The notes under the pieces are model-generated. The model was not told the DNA's origin, did no database searches, and was given only the letters and a program-made list of their open reading frames with translations. The position numbers and the translations under genes were made by a program. Positions 1 to 8,967 of a stretch of DNA of 64,000 nucleotides are shown piece after piece; positions within the stretch are counted from its first letter, which is position 1, and the number at the start of each line of letters is the position of its first letter. The stretch is taken from contig NZ_LWID01000001.1 in the NCBI RefSeq assembly GCF_029783845.1, forward strand, positions 2,054,501 to 2,118,500, written 5' to 3'. Origin of the DNA: Volucribacter amazonae. Lineage in GTDB: Bacteria; Pseudomonadota; Gammaproteobacteria; Enterobacterales; Pasteurellaceae.

Positions 1-21
1 ACCTAATATTTTTATTTTGCA

Positions 22-47
22 GAAAAGACACCTGATGGTGTCTTTTC
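22..47. terminator. Intrinsic terminator-like hairpin
   Basis: Perfect 11-bp inverted repeat (GAAAAGACACC, loop TGAT, GGTGTCTTTTC). It probably ends a gene lying upstream of the window. The T-rich flank lets it work on the + strand. Confidence 0.75.
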
Positions 48-95
48 TTCTTCATCTATTTGTGAATTAATTTCTTTTTCTTTTAAAAATATTTT

Positions 96-139
96 ATTTC
101 TGCGATCTCCCTTCCATTTTTACTTTAAGAAAATATGAT
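96..139 (+). promoter_or_regulatory. Candidate competence promoter: CRP-S half-site and -10 box
   Basis: The core TGCGATCT at 101-108 matches the left half of the Haemophilus competence CRP-S (Sxy-dependent CRP) site, which is recognised by its TGCGA core. A TATGAT -10 box lies at 134-139, which places the half-site near -40, the position expected for CRP activation. The right half of the dyad is poor. The downstream genes are competence prepilin genes, which are CRP-S regulated in Haemophilus. The assignment is inferred from these motifs and the context. Confidence 0.5.
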
Positions 140-156
140 TGTTATTTCATCGTTGT

Positions 157-256
157 TATAGTCGTTCCAATTTTAAATAAAACAAGGCGATGCGCCGAAT
201 GCAGTACAAAGAGTACTCTATCAACACTTGTATTATTTTTATGTAGAACGACTATA
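157..256 (+). mobile_element. Correia-like MITE, copy 1 (in the comN leader)
   Basis: A 100-bp element bounded by TATAGTCGTTCCA and its inverted complement TAGAACGACTATA. The interior has ACAAGGCG...GCCGAATGCAGTACAAAGAGTAC, cognate to the other copies in this window. It ends 13 bp before the comN start codon, so transcripts from the upstream candidate promoter would carry it in their leader. The right terminus can be translated in frame with comN, which makes the open frame look longer than the real gene. Confidence 0.85.
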
Positions 257-269
257 CAAGGTAATAAAT

Positions 270-791
270 ATGTATAAAGGAATCACCTTACTGGAAATAT
301 TGCTGACTTTATTTATTTTAAGTTTGTTACTAATGAATGTTCCGCCGTTATGGCGTAGCTTGAATGAATATCTTGTCTTAAATAGAGAACAACAGCGATT
401 AAAAATATTTTTACAGCAAATTCAATATTATACAGCAAATAATAATGAAATTTGGTTGTTACTAGCAAATCGTCAATTAACACAGCAACGCTGGTGTTTA
501 ACCGCACAGCCTAAAGATCAGTATTTATGTGATTGCTTATTCCCACAACATTGCCCTCAGGCGGTCAATGCATATTTTTATTATCCCTATTTTCCTCAGC
601 AGAGTATGCTAATAAGTCAGCAATATTACCCTACTGAAATTACCCGAATTAATGGCGTGAGGCATACTTTTTCTACCGCATGTTTTGCTTTAAAAGTAGG
701 AGAACGGCAAACTTTATTTAGTTTGTTTAATGTTGGCAGTATAAGGCTAAAAGCGAATGATCCTTTAAGTGCCTGTGCAACGGAGAAATAA
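270..791 (+). CDS. comN: Competence prepilin-like protein ComN
   Basis: A 173-residue minor-pseudopilin-like protein, first gene of comNOPQ, whose Haemophilus homologues are needed for type IV pilus-dependent DNA uptake. The N terminus is a prepilin peptidase site: MYKG, then ITLLEI with the conserved Glu at +5, then about 20 hydrophobic residues. The rest is a soluble domain with several Cys. The frame stays open from 228, but residues before 270 come from the mobile element. ATG 270 follows AAGG and gives a normal short prepilin leader. The gene sits 2 bp before comO, and the order comN-O-P-Q-recC matches H. influenzae. The exact role of each minor pilin is not visible in sequence. Confidence 0.85.
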   Translation: MYKGITLLEILLTLFILSLLLMNVPPLWRSLNEYLVLNREQQRLKIFLQQIQYYTANNNEIWLLLANRQLTQQRWCLTAQPKDQYLCDCLFPQHCPQAVNAYFYYPYFPQQSMLISQQYYPTEITRINGVRHTFSTACFALKVGERQTLFSLFNVGSIRLKANDPLSACATEK

Positions 792-793
792 TA

Positions 794-1528
794 GTGCAAA
801 TAAAGCGTTATTCGGGGATTACTTTGGTGGAACTAATGTTATCAATGAGTTTATCTACATTGTTAATAATGACCTTTATTGGCTTTTATCACCAAGTTCA
901 ACAACAAAATAAACAAATATTGTTACGCTTACAGTTGCAACAACAGGTACATAACCTATTGAAATTAATCGCTAAAGATTTAAAACGAGCGGGATTTAGA
1001 GCAGTAAATGAAAAAGTGCTTGCGAGTAAGGAAGGGAGCAACTTTTTCTTATTTGAACAACCAACAGAAATTAATGCAGTGGCTATCCATTCTACGACAG
1101 GTAATGAACAGGATTGTATCCTTTTCTTTTATGATCTTAATGCTGACGGCTGTTTAGGCAAGCATCGTAGCGGACGCTGTGTTGTTGATCAACAAAATCG
1201 CAGTAAAGAAATACGCAATGAGTTATTTGGCTACCGCAAACAACATCAACAATTACAAAGCTGGCTAACTTATCGTACTGCGGTAAATGATCGTTGTTAT
1301 GGTTCAGACTGCAAAAGCTATTTACAAGCCCCTATTTGCCAGCAAAATGGCGGCTGGGTGGGCTTATTAGACGAGCAAACTTATCAAGTTCATAGTTTGA
1401 AATTTAATTGGTTAGGGGAAACAGGAATTGAAGTATATTTGAAAATGGGATTACGTCATTATCCTGAGCTTATTTATCAAGCACAAATTGTTGTGCCGTT
1501 ATTAAATCAATCAAGGTTAGAAAAGTGA
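794..1528 (+). CDS. comO: Competence prepilin-like protein ComO
   Basis: A 244-residue prepilin-like protein starting at GTG 794. The leader MQIKRYSG is followed by ITLVELMLSM, a type III/IV prepilin cleavage motif (Gly at -1, Glu at +5). After the hydrophobic helix comes a long PilW-like soluble region with paired Cys around residues 155-190. It starts 2 bp after the comN stop and overlaps comP by 4 bp (GTGA), so translation is probably coupled. By family it is an inner-membrane/pilus-tip minor pilin of the DNA uptake machine, processed by the PilD encoded in this window. Confidence 0.85.
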   Translation: MQIKRYSGITLVELMLSMSLSTLLIMTFIGFYHQVQQQNKQILLRLQLQQQVHNLLKLIAKDLKRAGFRAVNEKVLASKEGSNFFLFEQPTEINAVAIHSTTGNEQDCILFFYDLNADGCLGKHRSGRCVVDQQNRSKEIRNELFGYRKQHQQLQSWLTYRTAVNDRCYGSDCKSYLQAPICQQNGGWVGLLDEQTYQVHSLKFNWLGETGIEVYLKMGLRHYPELIYQAQIVVPLLNQSRLEK

Positions 1529-2220
1529 GTGGAAAAATAGCAATAGTGGGGGATAATTTTGTTGGAAAAGGTAATGTCCTATTGGGGTTATTAATGTTAT
1601 TTTCTGCCACGTTATTTATCTTATTATTATATGATGATCAATGGATTCGCTTTCATCGTCAGTTTATTTTTCAGCATCAAGATCAGTTAATACAACATCT
1701 TTATTTACAGCAAAACGTGCAAAATAGCAGTAAAACAGAATGTGAGCGTTTGGATTTGTGGTTGGAGACAGATAGCCATTTATTAATATTTGGCACAACA
1801 GCACTTCAGCCATCATTGCATCAATATCGTTGGTGTGTGCGAGAAAAGTTATTTAAACAAATACCAAGAAAAAATCGTTTTATTGGGCAATTTGATCATT
1901 ATGTTAATCAACAAAAATTTTCTCTTTTTGCACCGCACTTTGATCATTTTGACCCTAAAGGCACATTGTACTGGTTTTCACAACCACATTCCCATTGGCA
2001 AATTCAACAGGATATTAACGCTATTATTGTGGCACAAGGCGATTTAACCATTACAGGAAAAGGGCATATTCGTGGTTCAGTGATTACACAAGGTGCATTA
2101 CAGTTAGAACCGCAGATTTCATTAACTTATAGTAAAAATGTGGTGGAATACATTACGCAAAAATTTAGCCGTTGGCAGGTAGCGGAGCAAAGTTGGTATG
2201 ATTTTACCCCCAATGAATAG
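1525..2220 (+). CDS. comP: Competence protein ComP (DUF2572 family)
   Basis: A 231-residue protein starting at GTG 1525 inside the comO stop. Its N terminus carries GKGNVLLGLLMLFSATLFIL, a Gly followed by a hydrophobic helix but without the usual Glu at +5, so it is an atypical pseudopilin, as in PilX-like minor pilins. Residues about 165-200 (INAIIVAQGDLTITGKGHIRGSV) look like a beta-helical repeat. Its place between comO and comQ identifies it as the comP position of the Haemophilus operon. Whether PilD cleaves it is not evident from the motif. Confidence 0.75.
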   Translation: MSGKIAIVGDNFVGKGNVLLGLLMLFSATLFILLLYDDQWIRFHRQFIFQHQDQLIQHLYLQQNVQNSSKTECERLDLWLETDSHLLIFGTTALQPSLHQYRWCVREKLFKQIPRKNRFIGQFDHYVNQQKFSLFAPHFDHFDPKGTLYWFSQPHSHWQIQQDINAIIVAQGDLTITGKGHIRGSVITQGALQLEPQISLTYSKNVVEYITQKFSRWQVAEQSWYDFTPNE

Positions 2221-2518
2221 AGGAATAAGTCTTATTTCTTTCTTAGTTAGCCTGAGTTTATTCAGTGGGTTATTACTCACTTTGACTACATGGACGGCAC
2301 AACAACGACGAAGTGCGGTGCAAATTTACCAAGATTTTCAAGGCATACAAATTGCGGAAAATCAATGGCAACGCTTGTGGTTGGGATTAGATTGTGAAGC
2401 AGAACAATGGCAAAATAATTTACATTTTCGCATTCATTGTCAAGGACAACAGATTACTGTTAGCTATCCACTAGGGGAAACAAAACTGGTACGCCCTTCT
2501 TTTCAATCAACTAGATAA
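2213..2518 (+). CDS. comQ: Competence prepilin-like protein ComQ
   Basis: A 101-residue short prepilin-like protein. ATG 2213 gives leader MNRG followed by ISLISFLVSLSLFSG, a PilD-type site. An in-frame ATG at 2198 adds only MILPP and is less likely. The gene overlaps the end of comP by 8 bp and is the last of the four competence genes before recC. A DNA uptake sequence AAGTGCGGT lies inside it at 2311-2319. It probably works with ComN, ComO and ComP in pilus assembly for transformation. Confidence 0.8.
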   Translation: MNRGISLISFLVSLSLFSGLLLTLTTWTAQQRRSAVQIYQDFQGIQIAENQWQRLWLGLDCEAEQWQNNLHFRIHCQGQQITVSYPLGETKLVRPSFQSTR

Positions 2519-2574
2519 ATCTTTAAGCATAATGATAGAATATTAGCGATGATTGATTATAAAGGCAAAAAACA

Positions 2575-5500
2575 ATGTTTACGGTTTATCATTCAAATGA
2601 TTTAACGATACAAAAGGAAATGTTATTAACCTTAATGGACGTTGATCCCTTAACCGATCCTTTTCAAACAGAAACGATTTTGGTGCAAAGTCCGGGTATG
2701 GCACAATGGTTACAATTACAAATCGCCGATAAATTAGGGATTGCTGCTAATTTTCACTTCCCTATGCCCGCCAGTTTTATTTGGCAACAATATTGTGCGA
2801 GTTTGCCCGAGGTAAGTGAACAAACCCAATTTAGCAAAGAGGCAATGACTTGGCGTTTAATGGCATTGCTAACTCAAACTGATTTTAAGCCTTTACGTCA
2901 ATACTTTCATCTTACTGATCAAGCAGATCAACAGAAACTTTACCAACTTGCTCACCAAATTGCCAACCTATTTGACCAATATTTGGTTTATCGCCCTGAA
3001 TGGATTTTGGCTTGGGAACAAGGAAATGATCAGCTTGTACAACAGGCGATTGCGAGTCAACAAACGCAATCCATGGAACAAATTCTTCCCCATATTCAAT
3101 GGCAAGCAGAACTATGGCGTGCTTTAATTGCTGATATTCATCGGCAAAATGGTAAGGTATTGCATCGTGCTAATTTGCATCAGCGTTATCTTAATTATTT
3201 AGCAAAGCAACGCCCAGACTCTTTGCCGACAAGGTTATTTATTTTTGGTATTTCTGCCTTACCACAAAGTTATTTAGCCACCTTCCAAGCCATGAGCCAG
3301 CATTGCCATATCCATTTATTTTTTAATAATCCTTGTCGTTATTATTGGGGGGACATTATTGATCCACATTATTTGCAACGATTAAAATTACGTTCTCGCC
3401 AAATTTACCAACAACAGGAAAAAGCCCCTATTTTTTCTTCTGCTCAGCAAGCCCTAATTGAACAATTACAAACAGAACCAGCTTTCACTTATGAACAAAA
3501 TTTGGTGGGCAATCCTTTATTAGCGAGCTGGGGCAAACTTGGACGAGATTTTCTCTATGCCTTGACGGAATTAGAAAATAACGAAATATCCGCTTTTGTC
3601 GATCCTATGGCGGACAAGGAAAGGAATGTGGGATTATTAGCCCAACTTCAGCAGCGTATTTTAAATTTGAATCATCAAAAGCCCTTTAGTTATGATAAAA
3701 CAGATCGCTCTTTAGTGGTGCAATCTTGCCATAGCCCAATGCGAGAAGTGGAAGTATTACACGATCATCTGCTTGATCTCTTTGAAAAAGATCCCTGTTT
3801 AACCCCAAAAGATATTGTCGTAATGATGGCGGATATTGACCGTTATGCCCCTTATATTAATGCAGTATTTGGACAATATAGACAGGATAAACGCTTTATT
3901 CCATTTTCCCTATCCGATGGACGTTTAACCGAAAATGATATACTGGTTGCAGGCTTTCTCAAGTTTTTACAAATGAAAGAAAGCCGTTTTAGTGCTGAAC
4001 AATTACTTGAATTATTAGACATTCCTGCCATTAGAAAAAAATTTGATATTGAACAAGAGGATTTGATAAAACTTCGTTATTGGGTAGAGCAAACAGGCAT
4101 ACGTTTTGGTTTAACGGAACAAATGGAGCAAAGCCAATATAATTCGTGGCAAAAAGGTTTAGAGCGTATGTTACTCGGTTATGCTATGCGTGAGCAAGAC
4201 GGTATTTGGCAGGATAGTTTAGGGTTTGATCCAAGTTATGGCTTAAAAGGGGGATTAGTTGGGCAATTAGCGGCTTTTGTAGAGCGGATAACCCAGTGGC
4301 AACAATATTTAACGCAAACACACCATATTGCGGATTGGTGTGAACATTTATCCCTACTTATTAATGATTTTTTTGCTGAAGACGAAAGTAATAGAGAAAT
4401 TCTATTATATTTACAACAAACCTTAGGGCAATTTAATCAGCAACTGGCGAATATCCAATATCAAGATCCTATAAGCATTGAGCTCATTGCTGAAGTGCTA
4501 ACGGAAAAATTGCATAATAGTCAAAATAGCTTACGTTTTTTAACGGGGAAAGTGAGTTTTTGCACCCTATTACCTATGCGATCAATTCCTTTTAAAGTGA
4601 TTTGTTTATTGGGTATGAATGATGCGGATTATCCTCGCCAACAAGCACGTAACAGCTTTGATTTGATGCAATATCATCAACAAAAGGGCGATCGTTTACG
4701 CCGAGAAGATGATCGTTATCTCTTTTTAGAAGCCTTATTATCCGCTCAACAACAGTTTTACCTCAGCTATGTTGGACGTTCTATTATTGATAATCAACGC
4801 AAAGAGCCGTCCGTTTTAGTGAACCAACTTTTGGATTATTTGGCTGAAAATATGCCATTATCCGAAACAGAAAATATTAGGGATCTGCTGGTTACTGAAC
4901 AACCTATGCAATTATTTAGTCCTAAAAATAATGTGAAAAATGACCGCACTTTTACCTTTGCGAAACAATGGCAATCTTTATCACAATCTTCGAATTATCA
5001 ACTTACTGAATTTATTCAACCTTTACCACAATATCATGGTATTAATGAACAATCTGTGATTGAACTTCCGCAATTAATTGCTTTTATCAAAAATCCAGTA
5101 AAATTCTTTTTTGAGCAACGATTAGGAGTTTATTTTAGACAATTACCAGAAACCATTGATGAAAATGAAAACTTTGTACTTGATAATCTTAATTTATATA
5201 AGATTAACCAAGCGTTACTTACTCAAACTCCGCAACAACAAGCACAATATTTTGACCAATTAAGGGTAAAAGGTATATTACCTCGTGCTAATTTCGGACA
5301 AATTTACGCACAAAAAATTGCGCAACAAGTCAGCCAATTTCAGCAACAAATTCAAGATTATTTACATCAACCTGCTCAACAACAATTTATTTCTTTATCC
5401 ATTGCGGATATAAAATTGGAGGGTAATATCAACCAATTATATGGCGATCAAAACCAGCGTGTCGCTTGGCGATTAGGGCGTATTCGTGATGAAGATATGA

Positions 5501-5913
5501 TAGAAAATTGGCTTTGTTATCTTGCTCTACAAGCAAGTACGCAACAAACTATCGCACCGGCAATTTTTTATGGTAAACAAAGCAAACCGCAAATTTGCCC
5601 ATTAATGGATCAATCACAAGCCATTGCTCAATTACAAGTGTATATCAAAGATTATCTTGCCTCAGCTCAGCAATTACAGCTTGTTCCCACTAAGGATATT
5701 AAAGCCTATTTAACATTGCTCCAACAGCCAACACCTGTTGAGGAACAACAATATTATCAACATTTTCAGCAAATTGCTCGCAGTGATAATTATCATTATC
5801 AAAATGAAGATCCCTATTGGCAACGGGTATTAAGCCAAACCACAACATTAGATCTGGATAAGATTAATCAACAGTTTTTGGCTTGGTTTAGCCATTTATT
5901 AAGTGAAAATTAA
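2575..5913 (+). CDS. recC: Exodeoxyribonuclease V gamma chain RecC
   Basis: A 1112-residue subunit of RecBCD, which degrades or processes DNA double-strand ends and recognises Chi-type sites. RecC is the helicase-like but catalytically dead subunit that splits the strands. Family signatures are the N-terminal MFTVYHSNDL and SPGMAQWLQLQIADKLGI around residues 40-60, the central CLLGMNDADYPRQ (about 680) and KGDRLRREDDRYLFLEALLS (about 700), and the C-terminal nuclease-like fold region. Length is normal for Pasteurellaceae. It begins 56 bp after comQ, with AAGGC upstream as ribosome binding site. It continues the competence gene block, as in H. influenzae. Confidence 0.95.
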   Translation: MFTVYHSNDLTIQKEMLLTLMDVDPLTDPFQTETILVQSPGMAQWLQLQIADKLGIAANFHFPMPASFIWQQYCASLPEVSEQTQFSKEAMTWRLMALLTQTDFKPLRQYFHLTDQADQQKLYQLAHQIANLFDQYLVYRPEWILAWEQGNDQLVQQAIASQQTQSMEQILPHIQWQAELWRALIADIHRQNGKVLHRANLHQRYLNYLAKQRPDSLPTRLFIFGISALPQSYLATFQAMSQHCHIHLFFNNPCRYYWGDIIDPHYLQRLKLRSRQIYQQQEKAPIFSSAQQALIEQLQTEPAFTYEQNLVGNPLLASWGKLGRDFLYALTELENNEISAFVDPMADKERNVGLLAQLQQRILNLNHQKPFSYDKTDRSLVVQSCHSPMREVEVLHDHLLDLFEKDPCLTPKDIVVMMADIDRYAPYINAVFGQYRQDKRFIPFSLSDGRLTENDILVAGFLKFLQMKESRFSAEQLLELLDIPAIRKKFDIEQEDLIKLRYWVEQTGIRFGLTEQMEQSQYNSWQKGLERMLLGYAMREQDGIWQDSLGFDPSYGLKGGLVGQLAAFVERITQWQQYLTQTHHIADWCEHLSLLINDFFAEDESNREILLYLQQTLGQFNQQLANIQYQDPISIELIAEVLTEKLHNSQNSLRFLTGKVSFCTLLPMRSIPFKVICLLGMNDADYPRQQARNSFDLMQYHQQKGDRLRREDDRYLFLEALLSAQQQFYLSYVGRSIIDNQRKEPSVLVNQLLDYLAENMPLSETENIRDLLVTEQPMQLFSPKNNVKNDRTFTFAKQWQSLSQSSNYQLTEFIQPLPQYHGINEQSVIELPQLIAFIKNPVKFFFEQRLGVYFRQLPETIDENENFVLDNLNLYKINQALLTQTPQQQAQYFDQLRVKGILPRANFGQIYAQKIAQQVSQFQQQIQDYLHQPAQQQFISLSIADIKLEGNINQLYGDQNQRVAWRLGRIRDEDMIENWLCYLALQASTQQTIAPAIFYGKQSKPQICPLMDQSQAIAQLQVYIKDYLASAQQLQLVPTKDIKAYLTLLQQPTPVEEQQYYQHFQQIARSDNYHYQNEDPYWQRVLSQTTTLDLDKINQQFLAWFSHLLSEN

Positions 5914-5947
5914 GATTAAAAATTTTTGAAAAATAGACCGCACTTTA

Positions 5948-6053
5948 TATAGTCGTTTCAATTTAAAATGAGACAAGGCGGAACGCCGAAGACAGTACAA
6001 GTAGTACGGCGAGGCATACCAACGCTGTATCATTTTAAAGTGGAACGACTATA
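5948..6053 (+). mobile_element. Correia-like MITE, copy 2
   Basis: A 106-bp full-length copy. Its termini are TATAGTCGTTTCAA and TGGAACGACTATA. The core contains GACAAGGCG, GACAGTACAA and AGTACGGCGAGGC. It lies between the convergent genes recC and cpxA and could form a long hairpin by pairing of its ends. Confidence 0.9.
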
Positions 6054-6110
6054 CTTCATCGTTTAGCTGGATAATAAAGTAAAGATAAAATAGGATTTCA
6101 TCAAGGGTAA

Positions 6111-6137
6111 AAATAATCCCACCTTGTTAAAGTGGGG
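6111..6137 (-). terminator. Probable cpxA terminator
   Basis: Read on the - strand, CCCAC and GTGGG form a short stem 8 bp after the cpxA stop, followed by an ATTATTTTTA run. Confidence 0.5.
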
Positions 6138-6144
6138 CTTGATA

Positions 6145-7569
6145 TTAATCAATCCAGAGTGGTAACTTAATCATAATTTGTAAACCACCTAGAGGGCTTT
6201 TATCCGCCCAAACTTCACCTTGATGCTGCTTAATCGCATTAGCTACAATGGCAAGACCTAAACCTGTTCCACCTGTTTCTCGAGTACGAGCAGCATCAAC
6301 ACGATAGAATGGTTCAAAAATTTGATCATACTCTTCAGGCGGCACCCCGGGACCATCATCATCAACCTGTACCATTAACGATTTATTTTCAAGGTAAACT
6401 GATACTTGAATTTTACTATTGGTATATTTCAACGCATTACGAATCACATTTTCAATGGCACTGGATAATGACATCAGGTTACCGTTGATAAAATGTTGCG
6501 TTGGTTCATCAATCTGAACTTGAATACGGCAATCTAAATGGCGTTGTTCCGCTTCAAATTGTGCGTCAGAGAAAATATCTTCCCAAATTTCATTAATCGG
6601 AAAAGTATCCCTTAATAAATGGCTATTTAATTGTTGGCGTGAAAGTAACAATAAATCATTAATCATTTTATCTAAGCGTTCTGTTTCCATATCAATACGG
6701 GTAAGTTCGGTACATTCCCCTTTACGCCGCCGCATTAATGCCGCAGCGAGTTGTAACCTAGTTAAAGGTGTACGTAATTCGTGAGAAATCGCAGAAAGTA
6801 AACGCTGTTTATTAGAAATTAGTTCATCAATAGCCTTAATCATTTGATTAAAACTGCGTCCTACTAAACGAAATTCTCTTGTGCCATCTTCTTCTAATTC
6901 TTTATTAATTTGGAAATTACCTAAGGCAACAGCATTAGCAGCATAGAGAAAACGTCGCATAGGACGGCTAATACTCCAAGCTAGCCATAATAATAATGGC
7001 GAAGAAATTAGCATAAATAGCAATAACATAATAAAAGGGTGATCAAAAATAAAACTGATAAATTCTTGTTGTGGGTTTACTTTGCGAACAAAGTACAACA
7101 TATAGTTATCTTGTTTATTTTGCCCTGTGGTAATAAGAAATGGTCCAGAAATTTGCACATCAAAAAAACGTTTAGTCATTGGATGAGCAGGATTATCCGA
7201 TTGATAAATAAATTTTTGTAACGGTTGAACATCATCATCTTTCGCTCCAATAATAGCACGATGACTATTAACTAACACAGGACGAGGCATATTGGGTGGT
7301 GGGTCAATATAAGATTCATTGTTTCTTCTTTCTAACCCCAATGCCATAGGGGAATTTAATAAACGTGAAATATGATTATGGCGAATAGCGATAACAACTT
7401 CATTTTGGTAATAACGTAGATCATCGCCTTTCAATTCCGTATAAGCACGAGCATCAAGTGTCGGTACAAAAAATGCTAATGCCAATAAAATACTAAAGGT
7501 CAGCCAAAATAAAGCAAAAATTTGCACCGTTAATGAATTAATGTGGCTACTAATTCGAGATAATAACAT
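6145..7569 (-). CDS. cpxA: Envelope-stress sensor histidine kinase CpxA
   Basis: A 474-residue inner-membrane sensor kinase that phosphorylates CpxR in response to misfolded envelope proteins. It has TM1 at about residues 16-36, a periplasmic sensor region of about 40-165, TM2 at about 178-200 and a HAMP segment. The H-box is ISHELRTPLT with His263. Next come the N-box around NVIRNALKY, the G1 box DDGPGVP and the G2 box GGTGLGLAI. It lies 61 bp downstream of cpxR, and a hairpin between them (7593-7618) may lower its expression. Length and architecture are full. No cpxP is next to it. Confidence 0.95.
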   Translation of the reverse strand: MLLSRISSHINSLTVQIFALFWLTFSILLALAFFVPTLDARAYTELKGDDLRYYQNEVVIAIRHNHISRLLNSPMALGLERRNNESYIDPPPNMPRPVLVNSHRAIIGAKDDDVQPLQKFIYQSDNPAHPMTKRFFDVQISGPFLITTGQNKQDNYMLYFVRKVNPQQEFISFIFDHPFIMLLLFMLISSPLLLWLAWSISRPMRRFLYAANAVALGNFQINKELEEDGTREFRLVGRSFNQMIKAIDELISNKQRLLSAISHELRTPLTRLQLAAALMRRRKGECTELTRIDMETERLDKMINDLLLLSRQQLNSHLLRDTFPINEIWEDIFSDAQFEAEQRHLDCRIQVQIDEPTQHFINGNLMSLSSAIENVIRNALKYTNSKIQVSVYLENKSLMVQVDDDGPGVPPEEYDQIFEPFYRVDAARTRETGGTGLGLAIVANAIKQHQGEVWADKSPLGGLQIMIKLPLWID

Positions 7570-7592
7570 GATATATCATACCAATAAGTGAA

Positions 7593-7618
7593 AAAGGCTT
7601 AATAAAAATTAAGCCTTT
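7593..7618 (-). terminator. Hairpin between cpxR and cpxA (possible attenuator)
   Basis: A perfect 11-bp inverted repeat, AAAGGCTTAAT and ATTAAGCCTTT with a 4-nt loop. On the - strand it is followed by TTTTTCAC, so it looks like an intrinsic terminator placed inside the cpxRA operon. Partial termination here would make more CpxR than CpxA. Confidence 0.6.
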
Positions 7619-7630
7619 GAAAATAAATCA

Positions 7631-8338
7631 TTATTTTTCAGTAACTAACAGATAACCACGTCCTCGGAGAGTTTTAAACCAAGGAAGATCATCATGACGT
7701 AATGGTAATTTTTTGCGTAAATTTGACATATGCATATCAATCGCACGATCAAATGGGGTTAAACGCTTGCCTAAAATTTCCATACTTAATAATTCACGAG
7801 AAAGAATTTGTCCGGGGTTTCTGACTAAAATTTGCAATAATGCAAATTCAGTACCCGTTAAATCTAAATCACGCCCTTCAAAAATCGCTTGTTGGCGACC
7901 CGGATAGAGGGTTACACCACCGAATTCTAATTGTTTACGATCATCGGCGTGGTTAATTTCAATATCAGGTGTCACTTTCAAGTTAGTACGGCGTAAAATG
8001 GCTTTAACACGCGCAACTAATTCACGATCATTGAAAGGTTTGGCTAAATAATCATCAGCCCCTAATTCAAGCCCAAGTACTCGGTCAATATCATCACCTC
8101 GTGCAGTGAGCATTAATACTGGTGTTGTAAATTTTTGACGAAGTTGTTTTAATGTTTCAATCCCATTGAGTACAGGCATCATCACATCAAGCAACACAAT
8201 ATCATAACTAAGATCGAGCTTTTCTAAGGCTTCTTCTCCGTTATGTACCACTTCCACATCAAAACCTTCCATGCCTAATAATTCGGCAAGTAATTCTGTT
8301 AATTCAACATCATCATCAACTAATAAAACTTTCGGCAT
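7631..8338 (-). CDS. cpxR: Envelope-stress response regulator CpxR
   Basis: A 235-residue OmpR/PhoB-type response regulator, cytoplasmic. The receiver domain covers residues 1-115, with the acidic pocket VDDD at 7-10, the phosphorylated Asp51 in LLDVMMP and the conserved Lys in the LAKPF motif (about 100). The C-terminal winged helix covers about 135-232, with FALLQILVRNPGQILSRELL and the final TLRGRGYLLV. It is the first gene of cpxRA, activated by the CpxA encoded after it. A direct repeat that could be a CpxR box lies about 75 bp upstream, so it may control itself. Confidence 0.95.
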   Translation of the reverse strand: MPKVLLVDDDVELTELLAELLGMEGFDVEVVHNGEEALEKLDLSYDIVLLDVMMPVLNGIETLKQLRQKFTTPVLMLTARGDDIDRVLGLELGADDYLAKPFNDRELVARVKAILRRTNLKVTPDIEINHADDRKQLEFGGVTLYPGRQQAIFEGRDLDLTGTEFALLQILVRNPGQILSRELLSMEILGKRLTPFDRAIDMHMSNLRKKLPLRHDDLPWFKTLRGRGYLLVTEK

Positions 8339-8412
8339 AATTGTCCCTTTTTATTAATACATATTAAATACTTTCAATAAGACAGAGTCGTTAAGAAAAA
8401 GTTCATTTAATC

Positions 8413-8430
8413 TTTACATTTCTTTTTTAC
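8413..8430 (-). promoter_or_regulatory. Candidate CpxR box upstream of cpxR
   Basis: On the - strand the sequence reads GTAAA, 8 bases, GTAAA. CpxR sites are direct GTAAA repeats separated by 4-8 bases. Position and orientation fit autoregulation of cpxRA. The motif is short and AT-rich, so chance occurrence is possible. Confidence 0.4.
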
Positions 8431-8595
8431 CATATAATTGCTTGAAGATTAAGTATTTTTAACCAAAAACGAGAAGTACCAATAAAACTCTTTAAAAAAA
8501 CATCATTTATAGTTCAGAAAGTTATTATGCTTTAAATCTTTTGTATGGGAAAAGTGATTATGCCTAGTCAAAGAGAGAGGCAGTTATCATTGAGA

Positions 8596-8949
8596 TTAAT
8601 TGGTATTAACCTTATTTTTTATTGGAGTTAATGTTAAAGAGAGTTGGAAACCTAAAGCAGTTGAAATTTTTTGTAATGTACTGAGTTTCGGTTCAGTATG
8701 ACCAGATAAGGCGCGATAAAGATTTTCTCTTGCTATTCCACTGTCTTTGGCTAATTGGTTCATTCCTTTTGCTCTTGCCGCGGTTTTCAATGCTTGAGCA
8801 ATTTCTTTTTGATCACCATTCACGGTACTTAATGCTAAATAGGCAGAAATGGTTTCATCATCATTTAATACTTCTGCGCTATCCCATTCGTTCAGCACTA
8901 AATCTTCTTTATCAAGTTCTACGCTATCAATAATGATTTTTTCGCTCAT
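8596..8949 (-). CDS. Type II antitoxin, HTH (XRE-like) addiction module antidote
   Basis: A 117-residue protein whose C-terminal half (about 60-110) is a Cro/CI-type helix-turn-helix: KGMNQLAKDSGIARENLYRAL, then SGHTEPKLSTLQKISTALGF. This arrangement is typical of the family of small antidote proteins partnering Gp49/RelE-like killers, usually about 100 residues. An extra N-terminal stretch of about 25 acidic residues is present. It lies 18 bp downstream of the toxin gene on the same strand (toxin-first order, as in higBA-type pairs). By family it neutralises the toxin and represses the shared promoter. Confidence 0.85.
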   Translation of the reverse strand: MSEKIIIDSVELDKEDLVLNEWDSAEVLNDDETISAYLALSTVNGDQKEIAQALKTAARAKGMNQLAKDSGIARENLYRALSGHTEPKLSTLQKISTALGFQLSLTLTPIKNKVNTN

Positions 8950-8967
8950 TGTTATTTCCTTTGTTAT

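Noticed and set aside
228..269. 14-codon N-terminal extension of comN
   Set aside because: The codons come from the MITE terminus; the prepilin motif and ribosome binding site support ATG 270.
1790..2047. 85-residue frame inside comP
   Set aside because: Alternative frame within a conserved competence gene.
8560..8634. Short + strand frame MPSQRERQLS upstream of cpxR and overlapping the antitoxin gene end
   Set aside because: Only 23 codons, no binding site and no resemblance to CpxP, which would be expected near cpxRA.
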